A stretch of DNA of 62,393 bases from a bacterium (GTDB taxonomy: Bacteria; Bacillota_I; Bacilli_A; Izemoplasmatales; UBA1188). Below are positions 18,161 through 27,150 of this stretch, in pieces (position 1 is the stretch's first letter; every line of letters starts with the position of its first letter). The notes below the pieces were generated by a model. The model made no database searches. It was not told where the DNA came from and saw only the letters and a program-made list of their open reading frames with translations. The translations under genes were made by a program, and so were the position numbers. The DNA lies in assembly GCA_017960565.1 (NCBI GenBank), contig JAGCYY010000004.1, forward strand, positions 1 through 62,393. Direction: 5' to 3'.

Positions 18161-19393
18161 ATGAAAAAAGATAAAACATACATAAAACCAAACCCCATAT
18201 ATTATTCTCTAACTAGATTTGCATCTAACATTCTATCTAAAATATATTTCAAAAGAAAAATAATTAGAAATGAGCTAAAAGGAGTAAAAGGCCCAGCACT
18301 AATTATCGCAAATCATGAATGTGCTTTAGATTTTGTAAATTTGATTGGTGCATTTAAAGATAGAGTTACATTTGTAATATCAAAATCTTTTTATGAATCT
18401 CTCTCTATCAATCCCATATTAAAGAAAATTGGTGTAATCCCAAAACAACAATTTCAAACAAATATTTCAACACTTAAGAAAATGAAATATGCTGCTGATT
18501 CAGGACAAAAAGTTGTCTTATTTCCTCAAGGAATTATGACAGAAAATGGTCTTTCAACACCGATTCCTCCATCGACATATAAATTCTTTAGATTTATGAA
18601 TCAAGATGTTTATGTCGCAAGATCTATAGGTACATATTTTGTCATGCCAAAATGGTCTAAAGGCTTTCATAAGGGTGAAACATATGTAGATATATATAAA
18701 CTCTTTACAAAAGAAGAAACTAAAACACTTAGTCTTGATGAAATCAAAAGTAGAGTTGATGAAGCACTTCTTTTCGATTGCTACAAGGAACAAAAGAAGT
18801 ATATGATAAAATATAAAAATGTCGATAAATTAGAAGGTCTTGAAGGAGTTCTTTATATGTGCCCAACATGTGGATCTGAATTCACAATCAAGACAGAAAA
18901 AAATAAAATATATTGTGAAAATTGCGGATATACAGAATATGCAGATGAATATGGTTTCTTCAAAGATAGTTCTAATGGCCCTCTAATAGATTCTGTCCCA
19001 CTATGGTCTAAAATCATCTATGAAAGATATAAAGAGATGGTTAAAAACGATATGGATAATTCGATTAAAGATGACTGCAAGATTATGACAATCGATGATA
19101 AAAAACATAAATTCACTGAAACTGGTGAAGGAAGAATTGAAATATCTAAAGACTATATTACTTTAAAAGGAACACACAATGGTATTCCACTTGATGTTAA
19201 AGTATCGACAGCTAACATCATGACACTCCCATTTGGCCCATCTAAATATATAGAAGTGCAAGATGAAGAAATGATTTATAGATGTATGCTTTCAAATGGT
19301 CTTAATGCTCAAAAGATGATCAATACACTTAAAATTTTCTATGAATTAAAGACGGGATTAAATATTAGTTATTATGATAAATATAGAATATGA
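18161..19393 (+). CDS. PlsC-like acyltransferase with C-terminal zinc ribbon
   Basis: A 410-residue protein. Residues about 40-210 are a glycerophosphate-type acyltransferase: the NHECALD block gives the catalytic His52-x4-Asp57, and FPQG (121-124) replaces the usual FPEG. These enzymes add the second acyl chain to lysophosphatidate at the membrane. Unusually, about 190 residues follow, opening with a four-cysteine zinc ribbon (Cys234, Cys237, Cys252, Cys255) and then an uncharacterised domain. Plain PlsC proteins have only 200-260 residues. The catalytic Glu-to-Gln change in FPEG and the added zinc site make the substrate uncertain. It is a single-gene unit. Confidence 0.82.
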   Translation: MKKDKTYIKPNPIYYSLTRFASNILSKIYFKRKIIRNELKGVKGPALIIANHECALDFVNLIGAFKDRVTFVISKSFYESLSINPILKKIGVIPKQQFQTNISTLKKMKYAADSGQKVVLFPQGIMTENGLSTPIPPSTYKFFRFMNQDVYVARSIGTYFVMPKWSKGFHKGETYVDIYKLFTKEETKTLSLDEIKSRVDEALLFDCYKEQKKYMIKYKNVDKLEGLEGVLYMCPTCGSEFTIKTEKNKIYCENCGYTEYADEYGFFKDSSNGPLIDSVPLWSKIIYERYKEMVKNDMDNSIKDDCKIMTIDDKKHKFTETGEGRIEISKDYITLKGTHNGIPLDVKVSTANIMTLPFGPSKYIEVQDEEMIYRCMLSNGLNAQKMINTLKIFYELKTGLNISYYDKYRI

Positions 19394-19420
19394 GATCAAT
19401 TTTATTTGACCTCATTTTTT
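19391..19420 (+). terminator. Terminator overlapping the acyltransferase stop codon
   Basis: TGAGATCAA (19391-19399) pairs with TTGACCTCA (19406-19414) with one A-C mismatch, followed by a run of T. The 5' arm begins with the stop codon itself. Confidence 0.75.
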
Positions 19421-19437
19421 TAATTTAAAAATATATC

Positions 19438-19466
19438 TTTACTTTAGCGCTTTAAAGTGGTAAAAT
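19438..19466 (+). promoter_or_regulatory. Promoter of the his operon with palindromic operator in the spacer
   Basis: TTTACT (19438-19443) and an extended -10 TGGTAAAAT (19458-19466) are spaced by 17 bases. Between them lies an inverted repeat, ACTTTA (19441-19446) and TAAAGT (19453-19458), with AGCGCT at its centre. A dimeric repressor bound here would block RNA polymerase. The first gene of the operon is a TrpR-type regulator, so this is the obvious operator candidate; that link is inference. Confidence 0.6.
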
Positions 19467-19497
19467 CTAACACATAATAATTTGGAGGTTCCATCTA

Positions 19498-19788
19498 ATG
19501 AAAAATATAAGGACAGACTCAATAGAAAAATTACTAAATGCCATAATGAATATTGAAGGAAAAGACGATCTATATGAATTCTTTGTCGATGTTCTGACAG
19601 TCAAAGAATTAAAAGATATGGGAGATAGATTTGAAGCTGCTATCATGCTTAAAAATGGCGAAAACTACGAAACTATCACCAAGACACTAGGCTTATCAAG
19701 CGCAACAATTTCAAGAGTATCAAGATGTATAAATTATGGAAATGGTGGATATGAAAAAGCTATTAATGCTATGGAGAAAAAACAATGA
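19498..19788 (+). CDS. yerC: TrpR-family transcription regulator, YerC type
   Basis: A 96-residue helix-turn-helix protein of the YerC/YecD branch of the TrpR family. The reading head is in ENYETITKTLGLSSATISRV, with a typical LKDMGDRFEAA helix before it. A Bacillus homologue has been reported as a repressor of histidine biosynthesis. Its place here as first gene of the his operon, overlapping hisZ by 4 bases, strongly supports the same role, with autoregulation. A GGAGG site precedes the start. No leader peptide or T-box is seen, so repression is the likely main control. Confidence 0.9.
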   Translation: MKNIRTDSIEKLLNAIMNIEGKDDLYEFFVDVLTVKELKDMGDRFEAAIMLKNGENYETITKTLGLSSATISRVSRCINYGNGGYEKAINAMEKKQ

Positions 19789-20843
19789 AAACACTTAGAT
19801 ATGATGAATATATAAGCATTAAACTTCGAGAATTATATACATCTTTTGGCTATAGTCTTTATTCCATGAGTAAGTTTGAGGAATATGATCTTTATTCCAA
19901 AAACAAAGATTTTTTAATTTCTGACTATGTCATCACCTTTACAGATACTACTGGAAAACTTATGGCGTTAAAACCTGATGTAACTCTTTCAATAATCAAA
20001 AATACAGATATAAAAGAATCTCTAATTGAAAAACTATGTTATAACGAAAAAGTTTATAGAGTAAAAAGAGAAGGAGATTCTTTCAAAGAAATAATGCAGA
20101 CAGGTCTTGAAGCTATTGGAGATATAGATTCTTATACTATATCAGAAGTATTATATCTTGCGATGAAATCACTAAATCAAATATCTTCTAATTATAATCT
20201 AGATGTTTCATCGATGGACATAATCAAAAAAGCTTTAGATGTTCTTCCAAAATCTTGTGATAGATCAAAACTAATCAAATATATAGGAAACAAAAGTACT
20301 CATGAGATTAAGTCATATTTATCAAGTGAGAATATAGATGAATCATTATATAGTCCATTAGTATCTTTAGTTTCAACAAGTGGAAAACCGAGCGATATAA
20401 AAGCTGAACTTGAGGAAATAGTATCTAAAATAGATGCAAAAGCTGAACTAGATAAATTATATAACGTAATAGATGAAATAAAGGAAGAAAATACAAGAAT
20501 CGATTTTTCTGTGATTTTAGATCCAAATTATTATAACGGAATAGTATTTAGAGGATATGTATCAGAAATAAGTGAGAGTATTCTTTCTGGTGGCGAATAC
20601 AACAATCTTATGAAAAGAATGAACAAAAAATCAAAAGGTGTTGGTTTCGCAGTATATCTCGATAGCATTGATTCACTAGATACATTAGAAGAATATGATT
20701 TTGATTATCAAATAATATATAAAAAAGACTCTAAAGAACTAAGAAAATTTGTATTCTCTCTTCAAAAAGATAATAAGGTCTATGTAGCAAAAGAAATCAA
20801 TACAAAAATAAAAGTAAGAGAAGTCATAGAATTCAAGGAGTAA
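19785..20843 (+). CDS. hisZ: ATP phosphoribosyltransferase regulatory subunit HisZ
   Basis: A 352-residue histidyl-tRNA-synthetase-like protein without the tRNA-binding part. It pairs with the short HisG to form the first enzyme of histidine synthesis and senses histidine. Class II features are LKPDVTL, the YNEKVYRV strand and EIMQTGLEAIG, and a late SGGEYNNL block. The short catalytic partner lies directly downstream, which settles the identity against a true HisRS. Confidence 0.93.
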   Translation: MKTLRYDEYISIKLRELYTSFGYSLYSMSKFEEYDLYSKNKDFLISDYVITFTDTTGKLMALKPDVTLSIIKNTDIKESLIEKLCYNEKVYRVKREGDSFKEIMQTGLEAIGDIDSYTISEVLYLAMKSLNQISSNYNLDVSSMDIIKKALDVLPKSCDRSKLIKYIGNKSTHEIKSYLSSENIDESLYSPLVSLVSTSGKPSDIKAELEEIVSKIDAKAELDKLYNVIDEIKEENTRIDFSVILDPNYYNGIVFRGYVSEISESILSGGEYNNLMKRMNKKSKGVGFAVYLDSIDSLDTLEEYDFDYQIIYKKDSKELRKFVFSLQKDNKVYVAKEINTKIKVREVIEFKE

Positions 20844-20845
20844 AT

Positions 20846-21472
20846 ATGAAACCTTTAATAACTGTAGCACTTCCAAAAGGAAGACTAGGAAATGAAGTAT
20901 GTGAAAAATTTAAGATAGCTGGATATTCCATGGATGAAACAATAAGCGACACAAGAAAGCTTATTTTTGAGGATGAAAATCTCGGAGTTAGATTCTTTTG
21001 GGCAAAGCCGTCTGATGTTCATGTATATGTAGAAAGAGGTGCTGCAGATGTTGGAATAATCGGCAAAGATATTCTGCTTGAATATGAACCAGATGTATAT
21101 GAACTATTAGATCTTGAAATTGGCAAATGTAAGATATGTGTTGCCGCAAAAGAAGACTTCTTTGACAACAAGGCTAAGACATTGAGAGTTGCGACTAAAT
21201 ATAAAACAATCGCTAAAGAATATTATATGTCTAAAGGCCGAAAGATAGATATTATCACTCTCAATGGCTCAATCGAGATTGCACCACTATTAAATCTTTC
21301 TGATGTAATAGTAGATATTGTAGAAACTGGTAAGACTCTCAAAGAAAACAATCTTGTGATAGTCGATAAAATAATCGATGTAAGCGCTAGGTTTATTGTC
21401 AATAAATCTAGCTATAGATTCAAAGAAAAAGAAATAAACAAGCTTAAACAAGCTCTAGAAAGTAGAGGTTAA
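20846..21472 (+). CDS. hisG: ATP phosphoribosyltransferase catalytic subunit, short form
   Basis: A 208-residue enzyme joining ATP and PRPP to phosphoribosyl-ATP, the committed step. It has VALPKGRLG at the start, DVGIIGKDIL, and the PRPP-binding VDIVETGKTL. The length is that of the short form, which lacks the regulatory C-terminal domain and needs HisZ. The start follows an AAGGAG site two bases after hisZ. Confidence 0.96.
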   Translation: MKPLITVALPKGRLGNEVCEKFKIAGYSMDETISDTRKLIFEDENLGVRFFWAKPSDVHVYVERGAADVGIIGKDILLEYEPDVYELLDLEIGKCKICVAAKEDFFDNKAKTLRVATKYKTIAKEYYMSKGRKIDIITLNGSIEIAPLLNLSDVIVDIVETGKTLKENNLVIVDKIIDVSARFIVNKSSYRFKEKEINKLKQALESRG

Positions 21473-21477
21473 TATAG

Positions 21478-22752
21478 ATGATTAAAATATTAAAATATGG
21501 TTTAGATAATGAAGAAATCTTTAAACGTATGATTCCAAAAGTCGATGTTAAAGATATCGTCAAATCAATTATTGATGATGTAGTAGAAAGAGGAGATATC
21601 GCTTTAAAAGAATATACACATAAATTTGATAAAGCAGATCTTGATAATTTATTGGTTACAGAAGATGAAATAAATGAAGCTATCTCTTTAGTAGATAAAA
21701 GATTTTTAGAAGTCTTAGAAAAAGCAAAAGAGAATATCTATCAATTCCATATAAATCAAAAAAAGACTCCATTTGAAATTAAAAAAGAAAATGGTGTTGT
21801 CATGGGACAAAAGATTACTCCTCTTGAGAGAGTTGGTATATATGTTCCTGGCGGAACTGCAAGTTATCCATCTACTGTATTGATGGATGCAATACCTGCC
21901 CTTATTGCTGGAGTTAAAGAAATAATAATGGTAACTCCACCAATGCCAAATGGCAAAATTAATCCACTTGTGCTTGCTGCCGCAAAAGTTGCATCGGTCA
22001 ATAAGATTTTTAAGATTGGTGGGGCACAGGCTATCGCTGCACTAGCTTATGGAACAAGCGCAGTTCCTAAAGTAGATAAAATAGTAGGACCAGGAAATGC
22101 TTTTGTCGCTGAGGCTAAAAGACAGGTATATGGAGTAGTATCTATAGATATGATTGCTGGACCAAGTGAAATTTTGATTATTTCTGATAAATATTCAAAT
22201 CCAAGATTTACAGCTGTAGATCTCCTATCTCAGGCAGAACACGACAAACTTGCAAGCGCAATATTAATAACACCAGATATAGATTTTGCGAAAGAAGTTA
22301 GAAAATATATTGAGATAGAATTAAAAACACTTGAAAGATATGATATCGCAAGATCATCTATTGATGATTATGGCAAAATTATTATCACGAGTTCAATAGA
22401 CGAAGCGATAGATATCGCAAACGAGATTGCCCCAGAGCACTTAGAGCTTGCAGTAAATGATCCATTTAATTATTTAGATAAAATCAAAAATGCTGGTTCA
22501 ATCTTCCTCGGAAGATTCACTCCAGAAGCACTTGGAGACTATATGGCTGGGCCAAATCATACACTTCCAACAAGTGGTTCTGCAAAGTTTTCATCACCTC
22601 TATCAGTCGATGATTTCTTAAAGAAAACACAATACACATATTTTACTAAAGATGCTCTAAATAGTCTTGCATATGACATTGATTATTTTGCGAAGAAGGA
22701 GGGACTTACTGCACATGCAAGAAGTGCAGTAATAAGATTTGAAAATGAGTGA
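21478..22752 (+). CDS. hisD: Histidinol dehydrogenase
   Basis: A 424-residue zinc enzyme that oxidises histidinol to histidine in two NAD-dependent steps, the last reactions of the pathway. It shows VPGGTASYPST, VGPGNAFVAEAKRQVYG (shortened here), the AGPSEILI loop, LLSQAEHD and APEHLEL, all family motifs. Length is normal. It ends in TGA inside the start of hisC. Confidence 0.96.
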   Translation: MIKILKYGLDNEEIFKRMIPKVDVKDIVKSIIDDVVERGDIALKEYTHKFDKADLDNLLVTEDEINEAISLVDKRFLEVLEKAKENIYQFHINQKKTPFEIKKENGVVMGQKITPLERVGIYVPGGTASYPSTVLMDAIPALIAGVKEIIMVTPPMPNGKINPLVLAAAKVASVNKIFKIGGAQAIAALAYGTSAVPKVDKIVGPGNAFVAEAKRQVYGVVSIDMIAGPSEILIISDKYSNPRFTAVDLLSQAEHDKLASAILITPDIDFAKEVRKYIEIELKTLERYDIARSSIDDYGKIIITSSIDEAIDIANEIAPEHLELAVNDPFNYLDKIKNAGSIFLGRFTPEALGDYMAGPNHTLPTSGSAKFSSPLSVDDFLKKTQYTYFTKDALNSLAYDIDYFAKKEGLTAHARSAVIRFENE

Positions 22753-23797
22753 ATATTTAAGCACCAAATATAAAAATCTTGTTCCATATGTTCCTGGTGA
22801 ACAGCCAAGAGATAAAAAATATATAAAATTAAACACAAATGAATCCCCTTTTCAAGCATCTAATAATGTGTCTTTAGATGATGCTATTAATAATATAATG
22901 CTTTACTCAGATCCAACATGTCTAAGCTTAAGAAAAAAAATCGCGGATATCTTTAAAATAGATATAGATGAAATAATGTTTTCAAACGGATCTGATGAGA
23001 TGCTAAATTTTGCATTTATGGCTTATACAGATAATATGACACCTGCAGTATTTCCTGATATAACATATGGGTTTTATAAAGTATTTTCAAATGTAAATAA
23101 TACTCCATATATAGAAATACCATTAAAAGATGATCTATCAATCGATATTAATGATTATATAAATATCAATAGGACAATATTTATCGCCAACCCTAATGCT
23201 CCTACAGGTTTAGCGCTTAGTCTTTCTGATATTGAAAAAATAGTTAAGACAAATCCTAAAAATATCGTTGTAATTGATGAAGCTTATGTTGATTTTGGCA
23301 GTGAAAGCGTCGTGCCACTAATAAAAAAATATGATAATCTTCTCGTGATTGGAACATTTTCAAAATCAAGGTCAATGGCTGGTGCAAGACTTGGTTATGC
23401 AATCGCATCTAAAAAAATCATAAATGATTTAAACACATTAAGATATTCATTAAACCCTTATAATATCAATTCACTCACAATGTCCCTTGCCTTAAATGTT
23501 TTAGAAAACAACGATAAGGTTATGGACAATGTTAAAAAAATAATTGAAAATCGTAATTATCTCACAGATGAACTTAAAAAACTTGGATTTTCAACTATTG
23601 ATTCTAAAACAAATTTTGTCTTCACTAAAACAGATAAAATATCTGGGAAAGATCTATATCAAGAATTGAAAAATAGAGGTGTTCTTGTTCGCCATTTTGA
23701 TATCGAAAGAATCAAAGACTATGTTCGAATCACTATCGGCACAAAAGATGAACTAGACACTCTTATTAAGAAAATTAAAGAAATAATAGAGGTTTAG
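22745..23797 (+). CDS. hisC: Histidinol-phosphate aminotransferase
   Basis: A 350-residue PLP enzyme of fold type I that transaminates imidazole acetol phosphate. The PLP-binding Lys207 is in GTFSKSRSMAGARLGYA; NPNAPTG and DEAYVDF are the expected substrate and cofactor blocks. An in-frame TTG two codons earlier is possible, but the ATG overlapping the hisD stop by 8 bases is the natural coupled start. Confidence 0.95.
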   Translation: MSEYLSTKYKNLVPYVPGEQPRDKKYIKLNTNESPFQASNNVSLDDAINNIMLYSDPTCLSLRKKIADIFKIDIDEIMFSNGSDEMLNFAFMAYTDNMTPAVFPDITYGFYKVFSNVNNTPYIEIPLKDDLSIDINDYININRTIFIANPNAPTGLALSLSDIEKIVKTNPKNIVVIDEAYVDFGSESVVPLIKKYDNLLVIGTFSKSRSMAGARLGYAIASKKIINDLNTLRYSLNPYNINSLTMSLALNVLENNDKVMDNVKKIIENRNYLTDELKKLGFSTIDSKTNFVFTKTDKISGKDLYQELKNRGVLVRHFDIERIKDYVRITIGTKDELDTLIKKIKEIIEV

Positions 23798-23800
23798 CAT

Positions 23801-24406
23801 ATGAGAGAATCAAGAATAAAAAGAAAAACAAATGAAACTGATATCGAGCTATATCTAAATATAGATGGCACAGGAAAATCAAATATTGATACAGGCATAG
23901 GCTTTATGGATCATATGCTCACTCTTTTTTCTAAACATGCGCAAGTAGATTTAAGTGTTAAATGTATCGGTGACACATATGTTGATTATCATCACTCTGT
24001 TGAAGACATCGGTATAGCGCTTGGAAGTGCTTTAAAAGAAGCACTTGGTGAAAAATATGGTATCAATAGATATGGATTTTTCATTCTTCCTATGGATGAA
24101 TCTTTAGTTGAAACTAAAGTTGATATTTTGTCTGCGGTAGATATCAGCGGTAGATCATATCTAAGTTTTGATCTTGGTAAACTAAATCCTAAAGTTGGTG
24201 ATTTTGATACTGAACTTATAGAAGAATTCTTTCAAGCCTTCACAAGAGCTTCAGCAACCACTCTTCATATCAAAAAAATAAACGGAAGAAACACACATCA
24301 TATTATTGAAGCGTGTTTTAAATCTTTCGCAAGAAGTTTAAAAACCGCAATAAGTTTAGATGAAAAAAATCTAAATTCACTTCCTTCTACAAAGGGCATA
24401 TTATGA
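23801..24406 (+). CDS. hisB: Imidazoleglycerol-phosphate dehydratase
   Basis: A 201-residue manganese enzyme that dehydrates imidazole glycerol phosphate. The duplicated metal-binding motifs are complete: DHMLTLFSKH, DYHHSVEDIGIALG, and NTHHIIEACFKS near the end. It is the monofunctional form; the phosphatase step is supplied by the separate PHP gene downstream. The last bases overlap hisH by 4. Confidence 0.96.
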   Translation: MRESRIKRKTNETDIELYLNIDGTGKSNIDTGIGFMDHMLTLFSKHAQVDLSVKCIGDTYVDYHHSVEDIGIALGSALKEALGEKYGINRYGFFILPMDESLVETKVDILSAVDISGRSYLSFDLGKLNPKVGDFDTELIEEFFQAFTRASATTLHIKKINGRNTHHIIEACFKSFARSLKTAISLDEKNLNSLPSTKGIL

Positions 24407-25011
24407 TCGCAATTATTGATTATGGAGTTGGAAACCTCTTTTCCCTAAAATCATCACTAGATTATATCGGTGTAGAATCAATCATCACAAACGACAAGAG
24501 CGAAATATTAAAAGCGGATAAAATCATTCTTCCAGGCGTTGGTGCTTTTCGTGATGCCATTAAAAAATTAGCTGACCTTGGATTAGATATTGTGATCAAA
24601 GAAGAAGCAAATAAAAATAAACCGATTCTTGGAATCTGTCTTGGAATGCAGCTTCTATTTGATGTTTCTTATGAATTTGGTATCTACAAAGGCTTATCTT
24701 TAATCCCAGGTGAAATCAAACCATTAAAAGATGTGACTAATTCCTTAAAGATACCGCATATGGGTTGGAATAAACTCATCTTTAATAAAAACTCATCATT
24801 ATTTAAATATATTAAAGATGGCGATTATGTATATTTTGTTCATTCATTTTATGGAAAGACAAATAGCGAATTTGTCTCTAGCTATACAGAATATGGCACC
24901 CCTCTAACTGCATCTTGTGAATATAAAAATGTTTATGGCACTCAATTTCATCCTGAAAAAAGTGGCGATGCAGGATTAAATATATTAAAAGCCTTTAGTG
25001 AATTGGAGTAA
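24403..25011 (+). CDS. hisH: Imidazole glycerol phosphate synthase, glutaminase subunit
   Basis: A 202-residue class I glutamine amidotransferase. Nucleophile Cys79 is in GICLGMQ, and the His-Glu pair is in THFHPE-like GTQFHPEKSGDAG. It passes ammonia to HisF; the complex releases AICAR together with imidazole glycerol phosphate. It overlaps hisB by 4 bases. Confidence 0.96.
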   Translation: MIAIIDYGVGNLFSLKSSLDYIGVESIITNDKSEILKADKIILPGVGAFRDAIKKLADLGLDIVIKEEANKNKPILGICLGMQLLFDVSYEFGIYKGLSLIPGEIKPLKDVTNSLKIPHMGWNKLIFNKNSSLFKYIKDGDYVYFVHSFYGKTNSEFVSSYTEYGTPLTASCEYKNVYGTQFHPEKSGDAGLNILKAFSELE

Positions 25012-25016
25012 TAGAT

Positions 25017-25724
25017 ATGAAGATATTTCCAGCAATTGATATTTATAATGGATCTTGTGTTCGACTTGAAAAAGGCGACTACAATAAAATGAAAATATAT
25101 AATAATAACACTCTTGAAATAATCAAAGATTTTGAATCAAAAGGTGTTAAGTGTGTCCACCTAGTCGATCTTGAAGGCGCTAGATTTGGTTTTCCAAAAA
25201 ATATAGATGTAATAGAGACAATAAGAAAGAATACAGATATGTTTTTAGAACTTGGGGGAGGAATTAGAACTCTCGATTCAGTCGATAAATATTTTTCTAT
25301 CGGAATCGATAGAATTATTCTTGGCACATCTGCGGTAGAAAATATTGCATTATTAAAAAATGCCATAAAAAAATATGATGATAAAATCGCTGTTGCAGTT
25401 GATGTATTAGATTCTTATGTTCTCACAAAGGGCTGGCAAGAAAATTCAAATATCCCAATCACAAAATTTATAAAAGATATGATTAGTCTTGGTGTTAAAA
25501 CATTTATTGTCACAGACATATCTAAAGATGGCATGTTAAGTGGTACAAATATGAATCTTTATAGAGACTTAAAAGAAAAATTTGATATTGAAATAACCGC
25601 ATCTGGTGGTATCACAAATGTTCTAGATATTAAAAAATTAAAAGAAATGAAAATAGATAATGTAATCATCGGAAAAGCTTATTATGAGAACTTAATAGAT
25701 TTATCTAGTCTGGAGGATCTATGA
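25017..25724 (+). CDS. hisA: ProFAR isomerase
   Basis: A 235-residue beta-alpha barrel that opens the ribose ring of ProFAR. The catalytic Asp8 is in FPAIDIYNG, the phosphate-binding loops are LELGGGIR and ASGGITN, and the second catalytic Asp is in VTDISKDGMLSG. It shares ancestry and layout with the next gene, hisF, which it overlaps by 4 bases. Confidence 0.95.
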   Translation: MKIFPAIDIYNGSCVRLEKGDYNKMKIYNNNTLEIIKDFESKGVKCVHLVDLEGARFGFPKNIDVIETIRKNTDMFLELGGGIRTLDSVDKYFSIGIDRIILGTSAVENIALLKNAIKKYDDKIAVAVDVLDSYVLTKGWQENSNIPITKFIKDMISLGVKTFIVTDISKDGMLSGTNMNLYRDLKEKFDIEITASGGITNVLDIKKLKEMKIDNVIIGKAYYENLIDLSSLEDL

Positions 25725-26479
25725 TCACAAAAAGAATAATACCATGTCTTGATGTAAAAAATGGAAGAGTAGTAAAAGGCAAAAATTTTACTGGATTAGC
25801 TGATGTAGATTCACCAGTTAAACTTGCAGAATATTATTCAACAAACAATGCTGATGAACTTGTATTTTACGACATTACTGCATCAAGCGAAGAAAGAAAA
25901 ATATTTACCAACATTTTAAAAGAAACTGCTAAAAAAGTATTCATTCCTCTAACAGTAGGTGGTGGTATTGAAAAGGTTGAAGATTTTGATCGAGTTTTAA
26001 AGTGCGGTGCTGATAAAGTTTCAGTAAATTCTGGCGCTATAAAAAACAAAAATTTAATCAAAGAAGCATCAAGAATCTATGGCAGTCAGTGTGTTGTTTT
26101 ATCTGTCGATGTCAAAAGAGTTGATGGAAAATTTAAAGTATTTTCTAAAGGCGGAAGAGAAAATACAGATATGGATGCTATCGAGTGGATAAAGACATGT
26201 GTTAATGATGGCGCAGGTGAAGTTGTAGTAAATTCTATCGATACAGATGGTGTAAAAAAGGGCTTTGATATTGAGCTTTTAAAATTAGTAAATGCTGCAG
26301 TTAATGTGCCAGTTATCGCATCAGGTGGCGCTGGATCAATCGAAGATTTTATTAATCTATATAAGGAGATTCCAACGATTGATGCTTCACTTGCTGCATC
26401 TATCTTTCACTATAAAGAAATATCAATAAATGATTTAAAATTGCGTCTTAAGAGTGAAAACATAAGTGTAAGAATTTAA
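25721..26479 (+). CDS. hisF: Imidazole glycerol phosphate synthase, cyclase subunit
   Basis: A 252-residue barrel that uses ammonia from HisH to form imidazole glycerol phosphate and AICAR. Catalytic Asp11 is in PCLDVKNGRVVKG and Asp130 in VLSVDVKR; LTVGGGIE and ASGGAGS bind phosphate. The start overlaps hisA. Confidence 0.96.
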   Translation: MITKRIIPCLDVKNGRVVKGKNFTGLADVDSPVKLAEYYSTNNADELVFYDITASSEERKIFTNILKETAKKVFIPLTVGGGIEKVEDFDRVLKCGADKVSVNSGAIKNKNLIKEASRIYGSQCVVLSVDVKRVDGKFKVFSKGGRENTDMDAIEWIKTCVNDGAGEVVVNSIDTDGVKKGFDIELLKLVNAAVNVPVIASGGAGSIEDFINLYKEIPTIDASLAASIFHYKEISINDLKLRLKSENISVRI

Positions 26480-26500
26480 GGTATGTAAGGAGATTAAATT

Positions 26501-27148
26501 ATGTTAGATATTGAAAATTTAGTTTTTGATGAAAAAGGTCTAATTCCAGCGATAATTCAGGACTATAATACAAAAAAAGTTTTGACTTTAGCTTATATGA
26601 ATAAGGAGTCATTAACGCTCTCAATTGAGAAAAAAATGACTTGTTTTTATTCAAGAAAAAGAAAAGAATTATGGCTAAAAGGTGAAACAAGTGGTAATTT
26701 TCAACACATCATAAATATTACAAAGGACTGTGATAGTGATGCCCTTCTAATTGAGGTTATAAAAGATGGACCTGCCTGCCATGAAGGATATGATTCTTGT
26801 TTTAATTATCCAGTTCTTACCTCAAACGAAAAAGAGTTCAATCTAGACTCTCTTATGGATCTATTGGTCGATAGAAAACTAAATAGAAAAGAAGGATCTT
26901 ATACATCTTATTTATTTGAGAAAGGACTCGATAAGATATTAAAAAAAATCGGTGAAGAATCTACTGAAGTCATAATCGCAGCTAAAGCATGCGACAAGAA
27001 AGAAACCATCTATGAAATCGCAGATCTTACATATCATATAATGGTGTTGATGGCGAATGAAAATATCACGATCGATGAGATTAAATCAGAACTTAAATCT
27101 CGTCACATAATAGATAAAAAAATTAAACAAGAAAAGATGACTAGTTAA
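26501..27148 (+). CDS. hisIE: Bifunctional PRA-CH / PRA-PH enzyme
   Basis: A 215-residue fusion for steps 2 and 3. Residues 1 to about 115 are the cyclohydrolase ([19 protein letters not shown], and zinc ligands in [12 protein letters not shown]). About 120-205 is the pyrophosphohydrolase ([15 protein letters not shown]). Both active sites look intact. The 21-base gap after hisF, the largest in the operon, holds an AAGGAG site. Confidence 0.95.
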   Translation: MLDIENLVFDEKGLIPAIIQDYNTKKVLTLAYMNKESLTLSIEKKMTCFYSRKRKELWLKGETSGNFQHIINITKDCDSDALLIEVIKDGPACHEGYDSCFNYPVLTSNEKEFNLDSLMDLLVDRKLNRKEGSYTSYLFEKGLDKILKKIGEESTEVIIAAKACDKKETIYEIADLTYHIMVLMANENITIDEIKSELKSRHIIDKKIKQEKMTS

Positions 27149-27150
27149 TT

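Noticed and set aside
19394..19497. T-box or histidine leader peptide before the his operon
   Set aside because: The gap is about 100 bases, filled by a terminator, promoter and ribosome site; there is no run of His codons and no T-box core sequence.
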